Notes under the pieces: model-generated
What the model was told of the DNA's origin: nothing
Databases searched by the model: none
The model's input: only the letters and a program-made list of their open reading frames with translations
Program-made: the position numbers and the translations under genes
Part shown: piece after piece, positions 9,626 to 18,065 of the stretch
Layout of the letters: each line of letters starts with the position of its first letter
Numbering within the stretch: the first letter of the stretch is position 1
Assembly: GCF_021401125.1 (NCBI RefSeq)
Contig: NZ_JACBFQ010000004.1
Span: 62,001 to 126,000 of the forward strand
DNA from: Xanthobacter sp. NM-59
GTDB taxonomy: Bacteria > Pseudomonadota > Alphaproteobacteria > Rhizobiales > Xanthobacteraceae
DNA length: 64,000 bases
Direction of reading: 5' to 3'

Positions 9626-9662
9626 GCCAAAGGCCCGTGGGGCTCCCCCGCGGGCCTTTGGC
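9626..9662. terminator. bidirectional hairpin between mhpE and a LysR gene
   Basis: A perfect 12-bp stem pairs GCCAAAGGCCCG (9626-9637) with CGGGCCTTTGGC (9651-9662). Four further G-C pairs close around a CTC loop. It lies between convergent genes and ends 2 bp before the stop codon of the minus-strand LysR gene. There is no long T-tract, so termination strength is inferred from the stem alone. The word CGGGCCTTTGG recurs in a second convergent terminator at 18091. Confidence 0.7.
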
Positions 9663-9663
9663 G

Positions 9664-10566
9664 TCAGGAAACCGTCAGCGGATGATAGTGCTCGCGGATG
9701 CTGGCGACGAAGGCGCTGCATGCGTCGGAATTGGCCTCCATCCGCCAGGCCAGGGCCACATGGTGCTCGGCCGTGGGCTCGGCGAGCTCGATATAGGTCA
9801 CGTCCGCCACATGGCTGCGGATGAGGGAGCGCGGGACGATGGACACCCCCATGCCCTGGCTCACCAAGGCGATGACCGTAAACCAGCTCTGGATGCGGTA
9901 ATTGAGGTGCGGCTCCACATGGGCGGAGCGCAGCAGCCCCACGATGCGATCGTGATAATGGGCGGCGAAATCGCGCGCGAACACCAGGATGCGCTCGCCC
10001 GACAGCTCCCGCAGTGACACCTGGCTGCGCCCCGCCAGACGGTGCTGGCGCGGCACGCAGCACATGAGGCGCTCCACTTCCAAGGGCAGGGTGGCGATGG
10101 CGTCCGGAAAGGGCGTCGCGTGCACGAAGCCCACATCGATCTTGTGGCTGATGAGCTGCTCGATCTGCCGGGTGGAATTCATCTCCTGCAAATGCAGCTC
10201 CACCTGCGGGAAGCGTTCCTGAAAATCCTTCAGCAAAGCCGGCAGGCGGCGATAGAGCATGGAGGGCACGAAGGCCACGGTGAGCTTGCCCACCGTACCG
10301 CGCGCCGTCTGCCCCGCGATCTCCTGCGCCGAGCGCAGCTGGCCGAGAATGCGCGCCGCATGCTCCGCGAACACCACCCCGGCGGGGGTGAGGCGCACCG
10401 TCTTGCTCGAGCGGTCGATGAGCTGGAAGCCCAGATGCTCCTCCAGCTGCTTCAGGCTGGCGCTGAGCGGCGGCTGGGAGATGTTCAGCAGGCGCGCCGC
10501 CCGGCCGAAATGAAGCTGCTCGGACAGAACCAGGAAGTGCTGCAGCTGCCGGAAGGTGATGGCCAT
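9664..10566 (-). CDS. LysR-family transcriptional regulator
   Basis: This is a 300-residue LysR-type regulator. The N-terminal helix-turn-helix lies in ARLLNISQPPLSASLKQLEEH, and the rest is a periplasmic-binding-protein-like effector domain containing QGMGVSIVPRS, a common effector-pocket segment. It starts MAITFRQLQHFL at 10566. It is divergent from the acyl-CoA dehydrogenase gene across about 130 A+T-rich bp, so it probably controls the acyl-CoA dehydrogenase/CoA-transferase/TRAP operon. It is only distantly similar to the HcaR-like protein at 1034-1927, so the two regulators likely answer different ligands. Confidence 0.85.
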   Translation of the reverse strand: MAITFRQLQHFLVLSEQLHFGRAARLLNISQPPLSASLKQLEEHLGFQLIDRSSKTVRLTPAGVVFAEHAARILGQLRSAQEIAGQTARGTVGKLTVAFVPSMLYRRLPALLKDFQERFPQVELHLQEMNSTRQIEQLISHKIDVGFVHATPFPDAIATLPLEVERLMCCVPRQHRLAGRSQVSLRELSGERILVFARDFAAHYHDRIVGLLRSAHVEPHLNYRIQSWFTVIALVSQGMGVSIVPRSLIRSHVADVTYIELAEPTAEHHVALAWRMEANSDACSAFVASIREHYHPLTVS

Positions 10567-10696
10567 GGCTCAGATGATATCCATTTCGCTATCACGGAAT
10601 ACAAAATCGATATTGGATTAGAGATCATAACTCAACCATCCTCTCTGCAACGGATCAATGCCGAGATAATCGGCCGAGTGGGAGGAGGGTTTGCCT
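10567..10696. promoter_or_regulatory. divergent LysR control region
   Basis: This 130-bp A+T-rich spacer contains a GATA-N10-TATC inverted repeat near 10569-10586 and a second partial dyad, ATAC-N7-GATAT-like, near 10601-10615. Either could be a LysR-type site of the T-N11-A class. A very strong ribosome-binding site, GGAGGAGGG (10681-10689), precedes the plus-strand gene. Confidence 0.45.
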
Positions 10697-12412
10697 GTGG
10701 CGGTGCATCGCAATATTCCGGACAGTTCCGGCTGGAACGTGTTCCACGCCGACCCGGGGTTTCTGGACCTGCTGCGGGTCTATCTGAGCGACGACATGCT
10801 GGAGCGGGTGCTGCCGCATCTGGAGCATATGGGGGAACTGGTGGGCGGTCGGCTCGACGAGCTGGCCCTCACCGCGGACAAGAACCCGCCCACCCTCACC
10901 ATCCGCGCCCGCAACGGCGCGCCGGATGAAAAGGTGACCAAGCACCCGGCCTATGTGGCGCTGGAGCAGGTGGCGTTCGGTGATTTCGGCCTAGCCGCCA
11001 TGTCCCACCGCCCCGGTGTGTTCGGCGCGCCGGACAAGCTGCCGCCGATCGTGAAATATGCTCTGGTCTATCTGTTCGTGCAGGCGGAATTCGGCCTGTG
11101 CTGCCCGCTGAGCATGACGGATTCCCTCACCCGCACTCTGGTGAAATTCGGCGCTCCGGACCTCGTCGCGCGCTATTTCGACGATCTCACCAGCCAGGAT
11201 CTGGAGACGCTGGCCCAGGGCTCCATGTTCATGACGGAGCAGGTGGCGGGCTCGGATGTGGGCGCCATCGAGTGCACCGCACGCCTCGAGGATGGCGTGT
11301 GGAAGCTCTATGGCGACAAGTGGTTCTGCTCCAATCCCGACGCTGCTCTGGGCATGGTTCTGGCGCGTCCGGAAGGGGCGGGGCCGGGCACCAAGGGGCT
11401 CTCCTTGTTCCTGCTGCCGCGCCACCTGCCGGACGGGCGGCGCAACGCCTATCGCATCCTGCGGCTGAAGGAGAAGATGGGCACCCGCTCCATGGCCTCT
11501 GGCGAGATCATGCTGGAGGGGGCGCAGGCCTATCTGGTGGGCGAGCCCAATTCCGGCTTCAAGCAGATGACGGACATGATCAACATGTCGCGCCTGGCCA
11601 ATGGCGTGCGCTCCGCCGGGCTGATGCGCCGCTCGGTGAACGAGGCGCTGTTCGTGGCCCGCAACCGCACGGCGTTCGGCTCCCGGCTGGCGGACTTGCC
11701 GCTGATGCGCCGGCAGCTCGCCAAGATGCAGGTGACGGCCGAGCAGGGCCGCTCCATGGTGTTCCACACCGCCAAGGTGCTGGAGGCGGCGGATGCGGGC
11801 GATGCGCGCAGCGTCAAGGTGCTGCGCATCCTCACCCCGCTCATCAAGTTCCGCACCTGCCGTGATGCCCGCAAGGTGGCGGGCGACGCCATGGAGGTGC
11901 GCGGCGGCTGCGGCTATATCGAGGAGTGGTCCGACGCCCGCGTGCTGCGCGACGCCCATCTGGGCTCCATTTGGGAGGGCACCAGCAACATCGTGGCCCT
12001 GGACGTGGCCCGCGCCGCGCGGCGCGAGGGGGCGCTCGCGGCGCTCGCCGATTATCTCGATGACCTGCAACGGGAAACGGGTGCCGCGCGCATGCCGGCG
12101 GGCCTTGCCGAAACGCTGAAATCGGCGCTCGGCTTCATGGATGAAGTGGCGCAGGACCGCGCCCGCGAGGCGGATGTGCGCCAGGCAGCCTCGGCCGTCT
12201 ACAACGCCGCCTCCGCCACCGTGCTGAGCTGGGAGAATGCGCGCATCGAGGAGCGCACCAACGCCCGCTCGGGCGCGCGTCTCGCGCTCGCCGGTGCGGT
12301 GCTGCGGCACAAGCTTCTGCCCCGCGATCCCCTGCGCGGCGGCGATGATGCGGCGGAACTCGCGACCCTGCTCGGCGAGGACACTCCCACGACCCGCGAG
12401 GCGGCGGAATGA
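10697..12412 (+). CDS. acyl-CoA dehydrogenase family protein
   Basis: This 571-residue flavoprotein belongs to the acyl-CoA dehydrogenase superfamily and is closest in layout to the AidB/long acyl-CoA dehydrogenase group, which is longer than the usual 380 residues. Visible signatures are MFMTEQVAGSDVGA (FAD/substrate loop), KWFCSNPDA, the central RTAFGSRLADLP and the C-terminal GGCGYIEEW...LGSIWEGTSNI, which matches the IYEGT-like FAD/substrate block. The GTG at 10697 is preferred because GGAGGAGGG sits 7 nt upstream; a TTG at 10691 is too close. It overlaps the CoA-transferase start by 4 nt. A role in oxidising a CoA ester of the transported acid is inferred from the operon. Confidence 0.85.
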   Translation: MAVHRNIPDSSGWNVFHADPGFLDLLRVYLSDDMLERVLPHLEHMGELVGGRLDELALTADKNPPTLTIRARNGAPDEKVTKHPAYVALEQVAFGDFGLAAMSHRPGVFGAPDKLPPIVKYALVYLFVQAEFGLCCPLSMTDSLTRTLVKFGAPDLVARYFDDLTSQDLETLAQGSMFMTEQVAGSDVGAIECTARLEDGVWKLYGDKWFCSNPDAALGMVLARPEGAGPGTKGLSLFLLPRHLPDGRRNAYRILRLKEKMGTRSMASGEIMLEGAQAYLVGEPNSGFKQMTDMINMSRLANGVRSAGLMRRSVNEALFVARNRTAFGSRLADLPLMRRQLAKMQVTAEQGRSMVFHTAKVLEAADAGDARSVKVLRILTPLIKFRTCRDARKVAGDAMEVRGGCGYIEEWSDARVLRDAHLGSIWEGTSNIVALDVARAARREGALAALADYLDDLQRETGAARMPAGLAETLKSALGFMDEVAQDRAREADVRQAASAVYNAASATVLSWENARIEERTNARSGARLALAGAVLRHKLLPRDPLRGGDDAAELATLLGEDTPTTREAAE

Positions 12413-13620
12413 GCGCCGCTAAAGCCACCGGCGCGCTTGCCGGCCTGAAGGTGGTGGATCTCAGCCGCGTGCTGGGCGGGCCGTTCGCCACCCAGGTGCT
12501 GGGCGACCACGGCGCCGACATCATCAAGATCGAGCCGCCCCAGGGCGACGAAACCCGCGAATGGGGGCCGCCCTTTCTGGACGGCACCGCCTCTTATTTC
12601 CTCGGCGTGAACCGCAACAAGCGCTCCATGGCCCTGGACCTCACCCACCCCACCGGCCGCGAGGTTCTGCTGCGCCTGCTGGAAGATGCGGACGTGCTGG
12701 TGGAGAATTTCAAGACCGGCACCCTGGAGAAATGGGGGCTGGGCTATGAGGAGGTGCTTGCCAAGCGCTTTCCGCGCCTTATCCATTGCCGGGTGAGCGG
12801 CTTCGGCGCCGATGGGCCCCTGGGCGGCCTGCCGGGCTATGATGCGGTGCTGCAGGCCATGGGCGGCCTGATGAGCGTGAACGGCGCGGAGGGCGGCGAG
12901 CCCACCCGCGTCGGCCTGCCGGTGGTGGACATGGTGACCGGCCTCAACGCCACCCTCGGGATCCTGCTGGCATTGCACAATCGGGTTGAGACCGGGCGCG
13001 GGCAGTTCGTGGAAGCGACCTTGTTCGATTCCGCGCTGTCGCTTTTGCATCCCCATGCGGCGAACTACTTCCTGTCCGGCAAGCTTCCCCAGCGCTCGGG
13101 CAATAATCATCCCAATATCGCGCCGTATTCCACTTATGCCACCGCCACCCGCCCCATTTATCTGGCGGTGGGCAATGACCGGCAGTTCCGCAAGCTGTGC
13201 GCGGTCATCGGAGCGCCCGAACTGGGCGGCGATCCGCGTTTCCTCACCAATGGGGTACGGGTGGAGAACCGGGAGGCGCTGCGCATCGCCCTGGAAGAGC
13301 AGCTGAAGGCGTTTGACGGGGTGGAGCTGGCGGCCCGGCTGATCGCCGCCGGGGTGCCGGCGGGTGCCATCCTGGACGTGTCGGAGGCTCTCGCCCAGCC
13401 CCATGCCCGCCATCGCGGCATGGTGGTGGAGATGGGGGCCTATCGCGGGCTCGGCGCGCCGGTGCGGCTGAGCGAGGCGGCGCCCAGCTATCGCCGCCCG
13501 CCGCCGGCCTTCGGCCAGCACACGGCCGAGATTCTCGCGGAAGCGGGATATGGCCCAGAGGAGACGGATCAATTCTTGAGTGATGGTGTCGTGCCACGCC
13601 AACGCGCCCATCACAACTGA
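12409..13620 (+). CDS. CaiB/BaiF family III CoA-transferase
   Basis: This 403-residue protein belongs to the family III CoA-transferases, which move CoA between carboxylic acids through an aspartyl-anhydride intermediate. The N-terminal GLKVVDLSRVLGGPFATQ and ADIIKIEPP are hallmark blocks, and the catalytic aspartate is the D of LPVVDMVTG. ENFKTGTLEKWGLGYE and HRGMVVEM also fit. It is coupled to the acyl-CoA dehydrogenase gene by a 4-nt ATGA overlap. In this setting it would activate an imported aromatic or aliphatic acid without ATP; the donor and acceptor are unknown. Confidence 0.9.
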   Translation: MSAAKATGALAGLKVVDLSRVLGGPFATQVLGDHGADIIKIEPPQGDETREWGPPFLDGTASYFLGVNRNKRSMALDLTHPTGREVLLRLLEDADVLVENFKTGTLEKWGLGYEEVLAKRFPRLIHCRVSGFGADGPLGGLPGYDAVLQAMGGLMSVNGAEGGEPTRVGLPVVDMVTGLNATLGILLALHNRVETGRGQFVEATLFDSALSLLHPHAANYFLSGKLPQRSGNNHPNIAPYSTYATATRPIYLAVGNDRQFRKLCAVIGAPELGGDPRFLTNGVRVENREALRIALEEQLKAFDGVELAARLIAAGVPAGAILDVSEALAQPHARHRGMVVEMGAYRGLGAPVRLSEAAPSYRRPPPAFGQHTAEILAEAGYGPEETDQFLSDGVVPRQRAHHN

Positions 13621-13653
13621 TCAACGCCAATAAAGATCAGAGTTCGGGAGGAA

Positions 13654-14802
13654 ATGATGAGGATGTTCAATGTGCGGGCGGCATTACTGGCCGCCGGGCT
13701 CGCCGTGGCCGCCATGCCCGCCCTGGCGGCCGATGAGAAGCCCAGCGCCCCCAAGCTGCCGTCCAGCATGGTCTGGGCCACTTACGATGTGGGCTCCAGC
13801 GGCTTCGTGGAGGCCTCCGCCATCGCGGACGCTTTCGGCAAGACCTATGGCACGCGGGTGCGGCTGATGCCGTCGGGCACCTCCATCGCCCGCCTGCTGC
13901 CGCTGAAGACCGGCCGCGCCCAATATGGCTGGCTCGCGGACGAGCTCTATTTCGCGACTGAGGGCACCTATGATTTCGCGGCCGCCGATTGGGGCCCGCA
14001 GGATCTGCGTGTGCTGGCCGGGCGGCCCTCCACTTTCGGCCTCGCCACCGCCGCCAATAGCGGCATCGCCACGGTGGCGGAGGTGAAGGGCAAAAGGGTG
14101 CCGCGCATCAAGGCTAACCCCTCCATCAATATCAAGGTGGAGGCCATGCTGGCCTTTGGCGGCCTCAGCTGGGACGATGTGAAAGTGGTGGAAGTGCCCT
14201 CCTATGGCGCCGCTCTCCAGGCGCTGGTGGACGGGCAGGTGGATGTGGCCGGCACCACGCCCACGGCCGCTGCGCTCTACGAGCTGGAATCCCAGCGCGG
14301 CATCGCCTGGGTGCCCCTGCCCAAGGACAATGCGGCGGGCTGGAAGGCCATCACCTCGGTGGCGGACTTCTTCGCGCCCGTCACTGCCACCGCCGGCGCT
14401 GGCCTCTCGCCGCAGAAGCCGGCGGAGCTGTTCGCCGTGCGCTATCCCATGATCTCCGTCTATGCCAATGCGACGGACGATGATGTGTATCAGTTCCTGA
14501 AGGCGCTGGACCAGACCTACGGCCTCTACCAGGGCGCCACCAGCGCCATGCCGGCCTGGCGGATGTCCGAGGCAGGCACGGCGCCCTCGGATGCTCCCTT
14601 CCACCCCGGCGCGGTCCGCTATCTCAAGGAAATCGGCGTGTGGACCGACAAGGACGAAGCCTGGAACGTGCGCCGCATGGCCCGGCTGAAGTCGGTGCAG
14701 GCCGCCTGGACGACCGCACGCGCGCTCGCCGCCGAGAAGAAGGTGGCCGATTCCGACTGGCCGACCTTCTGGGACGCTTATCGCAAGCAGAACCTCAACT
14801 GA
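13654..14802 (+). CDS. TAXI-type TRAP transporter solute-binding protein
   Basis: This 382-residue periplasmic receptor belongs to the TAXI family of TRAP transporters. The N-terminus has a clear signal peptide (VRAALLAAGLAVAAMPALAADE, broken here as hydrophobic core then ALA|A). The mature part starts WATYDVGSSG, followed by MPSGTSIARLLPLKTGRAQYG, the usual TAXI ligand-binding opening. The ATG follows GGGAGGAAATG at suitable spacing. It lies 33 nt downstream of the CoA-transferase and is followed by a hairpin and the fused permease. The ligand is probably the acid handled by the neighbouring CoA enzymes, but this is inference. Confidence 0.88.
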   Translation: MMRMFNVRAALLAAGLAVAAMPALAADEKPSAPKLPSSMVWATYDVGSSGFVEASAIADAFGKTYGTRVRLMPSGTSIARLLPLKTGRAQYGWLADELYFATEGTYDFAAADWGPQDLRVLAGRPSTFGLATAANSGIATVAEVKGKRVPRIKANPSINIKVEAMLAFGGLSWDDVKVVEVPSYGAALQALVDGQVDVAGTTPTAAALYELESQRGIAWVPLPKDNAAGWKAITSVADFFAPVTATAGAGLSPQKPAELFAVRYPMISVYANATDDDVYQFLKALDQTYGLYQGATSAMPAWRMSEAGTAPSDAPFHPGAVRYLKEIGVWTDKDEAWNVRRMARLKSVQAAWTTARALAAEKKVADSDWPTFWDAYRKQNLN

Positions 14803-14809
14803 CCTGAGT

Positions 14810-14832
14810 GCCGCCGGCCGCGTGCCGGCGGC
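14810..14832 (+). terminator. hairpin between the TAXI receptor and permease genes
   Basis: A perfect 9-bp stem pairs GCCGCCGGC (14810-14818) with GCCGGCGGC (14824-14832) around a CGCGT loop, 8 nt after the receptor stop. A second, weaker hairpin (GCGCGGG/CCCGCGC) follows near 14850. There is no T-tract. Such hairpins often stabilise the receptor mRNA so that more binding protein than permease is made. Confidence 0.5.
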
Positions 14833-14926
14833 GAACGGGTTCGCGCAAGGCCCGCGCGGGAATGAGCCCGCGCGCCGGCCGATGGCCCGCGTCCACCGGC
14901 ACGGGCTCGCCCAGAAGGAGTCTGCC

Positions 14927-16906
14927 ATGTCTTCGGCAAAGTCCCCCGCGCCGCGCTCCTGCGGGGAGCCGGCCGCCGCCACCGTCGAGGCGCTGCCTCT
15001 GCCGCCGCCGCGCGTGCGCGGGCCCGCCCTTGCTGCCCTGCTGGCGCTCGGCGGCGCCGGCCTCGCCATCATCCTGGCGCAGAGCTTCAATGTGGAGATT
15101 GGCGGCGTGCTGCCGCTGCTGGCCAATCGCTATTACTATGTGCTGATCGGCCTGTTCCTGGCGGCCGCCTTCCTGCTGCAGCCGGCCAGCCCCCGCCACC
15201 GGCAGGTGACGGTGTTCGACTGGACCTGCGCCGCGCTCGCGCTCGCCTCCTGCGGCTATCTGGCGGTGGAGGCGGAAACCATCATCACCAGCGGCTGGGA
15301 AGTGGTGGCGCCGTTCTCGGCTGTGGCCGTGTGCGCGGTGGTGGTGGCGCTGGCGCTGGAAGCGGTGCGCCGCACGGGCGGCCTGGCTCTGCTCGCCATC
15401 TGCGTGGTGTTCGCGTCCTATCCCCTGTTCGCGGGCTACATGCCGGGCTTCCTGTGGGGCACCGAGCTCACCTTGTCCGAAACCCTGGCGGCCCATGTGA
15501 TGGGCGCGGAAAGCGTCATCGGCATGCCGGTGCGGGTGGTGGCGGACACGCTGGTGGGCTTCATCATCTTCGGCTCGGTGCTGAGCGTGATGGGGGGAGG
15601 GCAGTTCTTCATGGACCTGTCCATGGCCCTCATGGGCCGCAGCCGTGGCGGGCCGGCCAAGGTGGCGGTGCTCTCCAGCGCCCTGTTCGGCTCGCTCTCG
15701 GGCAGCGTGGTCTCGAACGTGCTCACCACCGGGCGCCTCACCATTCCCGCCATGCAGCGGGCGGGCTATCCGGCCACCTATGCCGGCGCCATCGAAGCCT
15801 GCGCCTCCACCGGCGGAACGCTGATGCCGCCGGTGATGGGCGCGGTGGCCTTCATCATGGCCTCGTTCCTCGACACCTCCTACACCACCATCATCATCGC
15901 GGCGGTGGTGCCCTCGATGCTCTATTACCTCGCGCTGTTCATCCAGGCCGATGCCTTTGCGGCGCGCACCGGCATTCGTGGGGTGGGGCGCGACCAGCTG
16001 CCGAACCTTCTCGCCACCGTCCGGGGCGGGTGGCATCATTTGGTTTCGCTCGTGTCGCTGGTGGTGCTGCTGTTCATCGCCAGCCCGGGCCATGCGGCCT
16101 ATTACGCCACCGCCATCATGCTGGTGCTGGGCGTGGTGGCGACGCGGCGGGTGCTGCCGCTCGCGACCGTGCGCGCGCTGCTGCTCGATGTGACGAGCAA
16201 CATCGCCTATCTGGTGGCCACCTTGTGCGGCATCGGCCTCATCGTGGGCTCGCTGGCCATGACCGGCGTGGGCAGCGCCTTCTCCCGTGAGCTGATCCTC
16301 TATGGCGGCAACAATGTGCTGCTGCTCTTGATCCTGGGCGCCCTCACCTCGTTCGTGCTGGGCATGGGGATGACGGTTTCCGCCTGCTACATCTTCCTGG
16401 CGACGGTGCTGGCACCGGCGCTGGTGGGGCTGGGGCTGAACCCGCTGGGGGCGCACCTGTTCGTGCTCTATTGGGGCATGCTCTCCTACATCACCCCGCC
16501 GGTGGCGCTGGCCGCCATCGCCGCCGCGCAGATCGCCGGGGGCAAGGGGTTGGAGACGGGCTTCGCCGCCATGCGGCTGGGGCTGGTGCTGTTCATCCTG
16601 CCCTTCATGTTCGTCTACAATCCCGGCCTGCTGCTGCAGGGCGATGTGGTGAACATCGTGGTCTCCGTCACCACCGCCATTATCGCCACGGTGCTGCTCG
16701 CCTGCGCGGTGGAAGGCTATCTCTATCGGGTGGGGCCCATCGGCCGAATGGAGCGGGTGGCGCTGCTGGCCGGCGCTCTGCTGGTGATGGTGCCGAACCG
16801 CGACAGCGAGCTTCTGGGCGCGGGCCTGCTGGCGGTGCTCATGGGCGCCATGGTTGTGCGCCGCCGCTGGGCCCGTGTGCCCGCCGAGGTGCCGCAGGAC
16901 GTGTAG
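14927..16906 (+). CDS. TRAP transporter fused permease (4TM/12TM)
   Basis: This 659-residue inner-membrane protein combines the small (DctQ-like) and large (DctM-like) TRAP subunits in one chain, as is normal in TAXI systems. Many hydrophobic segments are visible; the DctM-like part includes GSLSGSVVSNVLTTGRLTIP and ASTGGTLMPPVMGAVAF, both family hallmarks, and the C-terminal half has YWGMLSYITPPVALAA. The start at 14927 follows AAGGAG; the open frame extends upstream through non-family sequence. With the preceding receptor it forms a Na+- or H+-driven uptake system. Confidence 0.9.
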   Translation: MSSAKSPAPRSCGEPAAATVEALPLPPPRVRGPALAALLALGGAGLAIILAQSFNVEIGGVLPLLANRYYYVLIGLFLAAAFLLQPASPRHRQVTVFDWTCAALALASCGYLAVEAETIITSGWEVVAPFSAVAVCAVVVALALEAVRRTGGLALLAICVVFASYPLFAGYMPGFLWGTELTLSETLAAHVMGAESVIGMPVRVVADTLVGFIIFGSVLSVMGGGQFFMDLSMALMGRSRGGPAKVAVLSSALFGSLSGSVVSNVLTTGRLTIPAMQRAGYPATYAGAIEACASTGGTLMPPVMGAVAFIMASFLDTSYTTIIIAAVVPSMLYYLALFIQADAFAARTGIRGVGRDQLPNLLATVRGGWHHLVSLVSLVVLLFIASPGHAAYYATAIMLVLGVVATRRVLPLATVRALLLDVTSNIAYLVATLCGIGLIVGSLAMTGVGSAFSRELILYGGNNVLLLLILGALTSFVLGMGMTVSACYIFLATVLAPALVGLGLNPLGAHLFVLYWGMLSYITPPVALAAIAAAQIAGGKGLETGFAAMRLGLVLFILPFMFVYNPGLLLQGDVVNIVVSVTTAIIATVLLACAVEGYLYRVGPIGRMERVALLAGALLVMVPNRDSELLGAGLLAVLMGAMVVRRRWARVPAEVPQDV

Positions 16907-16937
16907 CGTCGTCAGCGACGGCAAGGGCCGACCCGCA

Positions 16938-16975
16938 AGCTACCACGCCCCTTCTTTAGAAGGGGCGTGGTAGCT
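16938..16975. terminator. 18-bp perfect palindromic hairpin
   Basis: AGCTACCACGCCCCTT (16938-16953) pairs perfectly with its complement at 16960-16975; C-G and T-A pairs extend the stem to 18 bp around a TT loop. It lies 32 nt after the permease stop and 90 nt before the antitoxin gene. There is no following T-run. It may terminate the TRAP operon or be a mobile palindromic repeat. Confidence 0.6.
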
Positions 16976-17023
16976 GCCGTCAGGGGCAAGCGCACGGCGC
17001 GGGTGGTCTGCTTGCGGGAGGCC

Positions 17024-17053
17024 TCAGTTGAGCCTAATCTCAGGCCCAACTGA
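17024..17053. promoter_or_regulatory. inverted-repeat operator of the toxin-antitoxin operon
   Basis: TCAGTTGAGCCT (17024-17035) and AGGCCCAACTGA (17042-17053) form a 12-bp dyad with one mismatch and a 6-bp spacer. It ends just before the ribosome-binding site and 12 nt before the antitoxin ATG. Antitoxins with Xre-like domains commonly repress their own operon through such dyads, so this is the likely autoregulatory site. Confidence 0.6.
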
Positions 17054-17065
17054 AAAGAGGCGACG

Positions 17066-17500
17066 ATGATGCTTGCATTTTCGAGCGTTGCCGATGTGCT
17101 GGGCCTGCCGGTGAAGGAAATTGCCGCGCGCTCGCCTTTGGGGCTGATGTCGCGGATCGAGAGCGGCCTGCCCCTGGGCACGCTGGAGCATGTGGCGCGG
17201 CTGGTGGCGCCCGATGACGCGCAATTCAAATACCGCCTGGTGCCCAAGGCCACCTTTGAGCGGCGCAAGGGCACGCAGCGCCTTTCCGCCGAGGAGGGCA
17301 CGCGGCTGGCGCGGCTCGCGCGGGCGTGGGCCTTCGCGCTGGAGGTGTGGCAGGATGCGGACGAGGCCCGCGACTTCCTGTTCCGCCCCCACGCCATGCT
17401 GGAAGACCGGCGCCCCATCGACCTGGTTCTTCAGAGTGAGATCGGCGCCGAGCTGGTGCTCGACATCCTCGGCCGGCTGAAATACGGCACCGCCGCGTGA
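17066..17500 (+). CDS. Xre/MbcA/ParS-type antitoxin (DUF2384)
   Basis: This 144-residue protein is the antitoxin of a RES-Xre toxin-antitoxin pair. The N-terminal half contains an Xre-like region (ADVLGLPVKEIAARSPLGLMSRIESGLP), and the C-terminal half has the DUF2384 signature seen in RPIDLVLQSEIGAELVLDILGRLKYG, whose end normally inserts into the toxin active site. The ATGATG start follows AAGAGGCGACG. It overlaps the toxin gene by 4 nt (GTGA), and a 12-bp dyad lies just upstream of its ribosome-binding site. It would bind and block the toxin and repress the operon. Confidence 0.9.
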   Translation: MMLAFSSVADVLGLPVKEIAARSPLGLMSRIESGLPLGTLEHVARLVAPDDAQFKYRLVPKATFERRKGTQRLSAEEGTRLARLARAWAFALEVWQDADEARDFLFRPHAMLEDRRPIDLVLQSEIGAELVLDILGRLKYGTAA

Positions 17501-17979
17501 CGGCGCAGGTCCTCGACCGCACCTTGTTCAGCTACCGGATCGGCGATCCCAACGGCGCCTTTCCCATCTTCGACGCCACCGGCTCCACCCTCGCGCCGGG
17601 GCGGTGGAACACGCCGGGCAGCCCGCTGATCTATTCGAGCGAGCATTATTCCACCGCTTTGCTGGAGAAGCTGGTGCATGGCAGCGGGCGCCTGCCGCCG
17701 AACCAGCATTATGTGGAGATCACCCTGCCGCGGGGCCTCACTTACGAGGTGTTCTCGCCGCCCGCTTTGCCGGGGTGGGACGCGATGCCGGCGACGGTGA
17801 GCAAGGCCTTTGGGGAGAGCTGGTGCCGGGAGCGGCGCAGCGCCATTCTGCTGGTGCCGAGCGCGGTCGCTCGCCTCGACCGCAACGTGCTCATCAATCC
17901 CGCCCATCCCGACTTCGCGATGATCACGGCAGGGCTGCACGAGCCGGTGTTCTGGGACCGGCGGCTGTTCGGCGCGTAA
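17497..17979 (+). CDS. RES-domain toxin
   Basis: This 160-residue RES-family toxin is related to enzymes that destroy cellular NAD+. Recognisable parts are LFSYRIGD, the arginine-tryptophan-asparagine block APGRWNTPGSPLIYSSEHYSTALLE (conserved R, Y and E of the fold), a serine-containing SAILLVPSAV and NVLINPAHPDF near the end. It starts with GTG in a 4-nt overlap with the antitoxin gene, the usual arrangement that keeps toxin below antitoxin. Its length is typical of the family, and no key block appears lost, so the pair is probably functional. Confidence 0.9.
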   Translation: MTAQVLDRTLFSYRIGDPNGAFPIFDATGSTLAPGRWNTPGSPLIYSSEHYSTALLEKLVHGSGRLPPNQHYVEITLPRGLTYEVFSPPALPGWDAMPATVSKAFGESWCRERRSAILLVPSAVARLDRNVLINPAHPDFAMITAGLHEPVFWDRRLFGA

Positions 17980-18065
17980 AGCGCCCCATCCCATCCGCCC
18001 CGGTCTTCGAGCGGTGCCAAGTGGGCCACGCTTATGGGCCACGCTCAAGCGCCGCGCGGGTTTAA

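Noticed and set aside
14795-16924. A 709-codon His/Gln/Gly-rich frame opposite the TRAP permease
   Set aside because: The plus-strand frame encodes obvious membrane helices with TRAP hallmarks, so the antisense frame is a shadow.
17497-17979. Gene boundary error or truncation of the RES toxin due to its GTG start in the antitoxin stop
   Set aside because: The GTGA overlap is a normal coupling arrangement, and the RES domain is complete in length.
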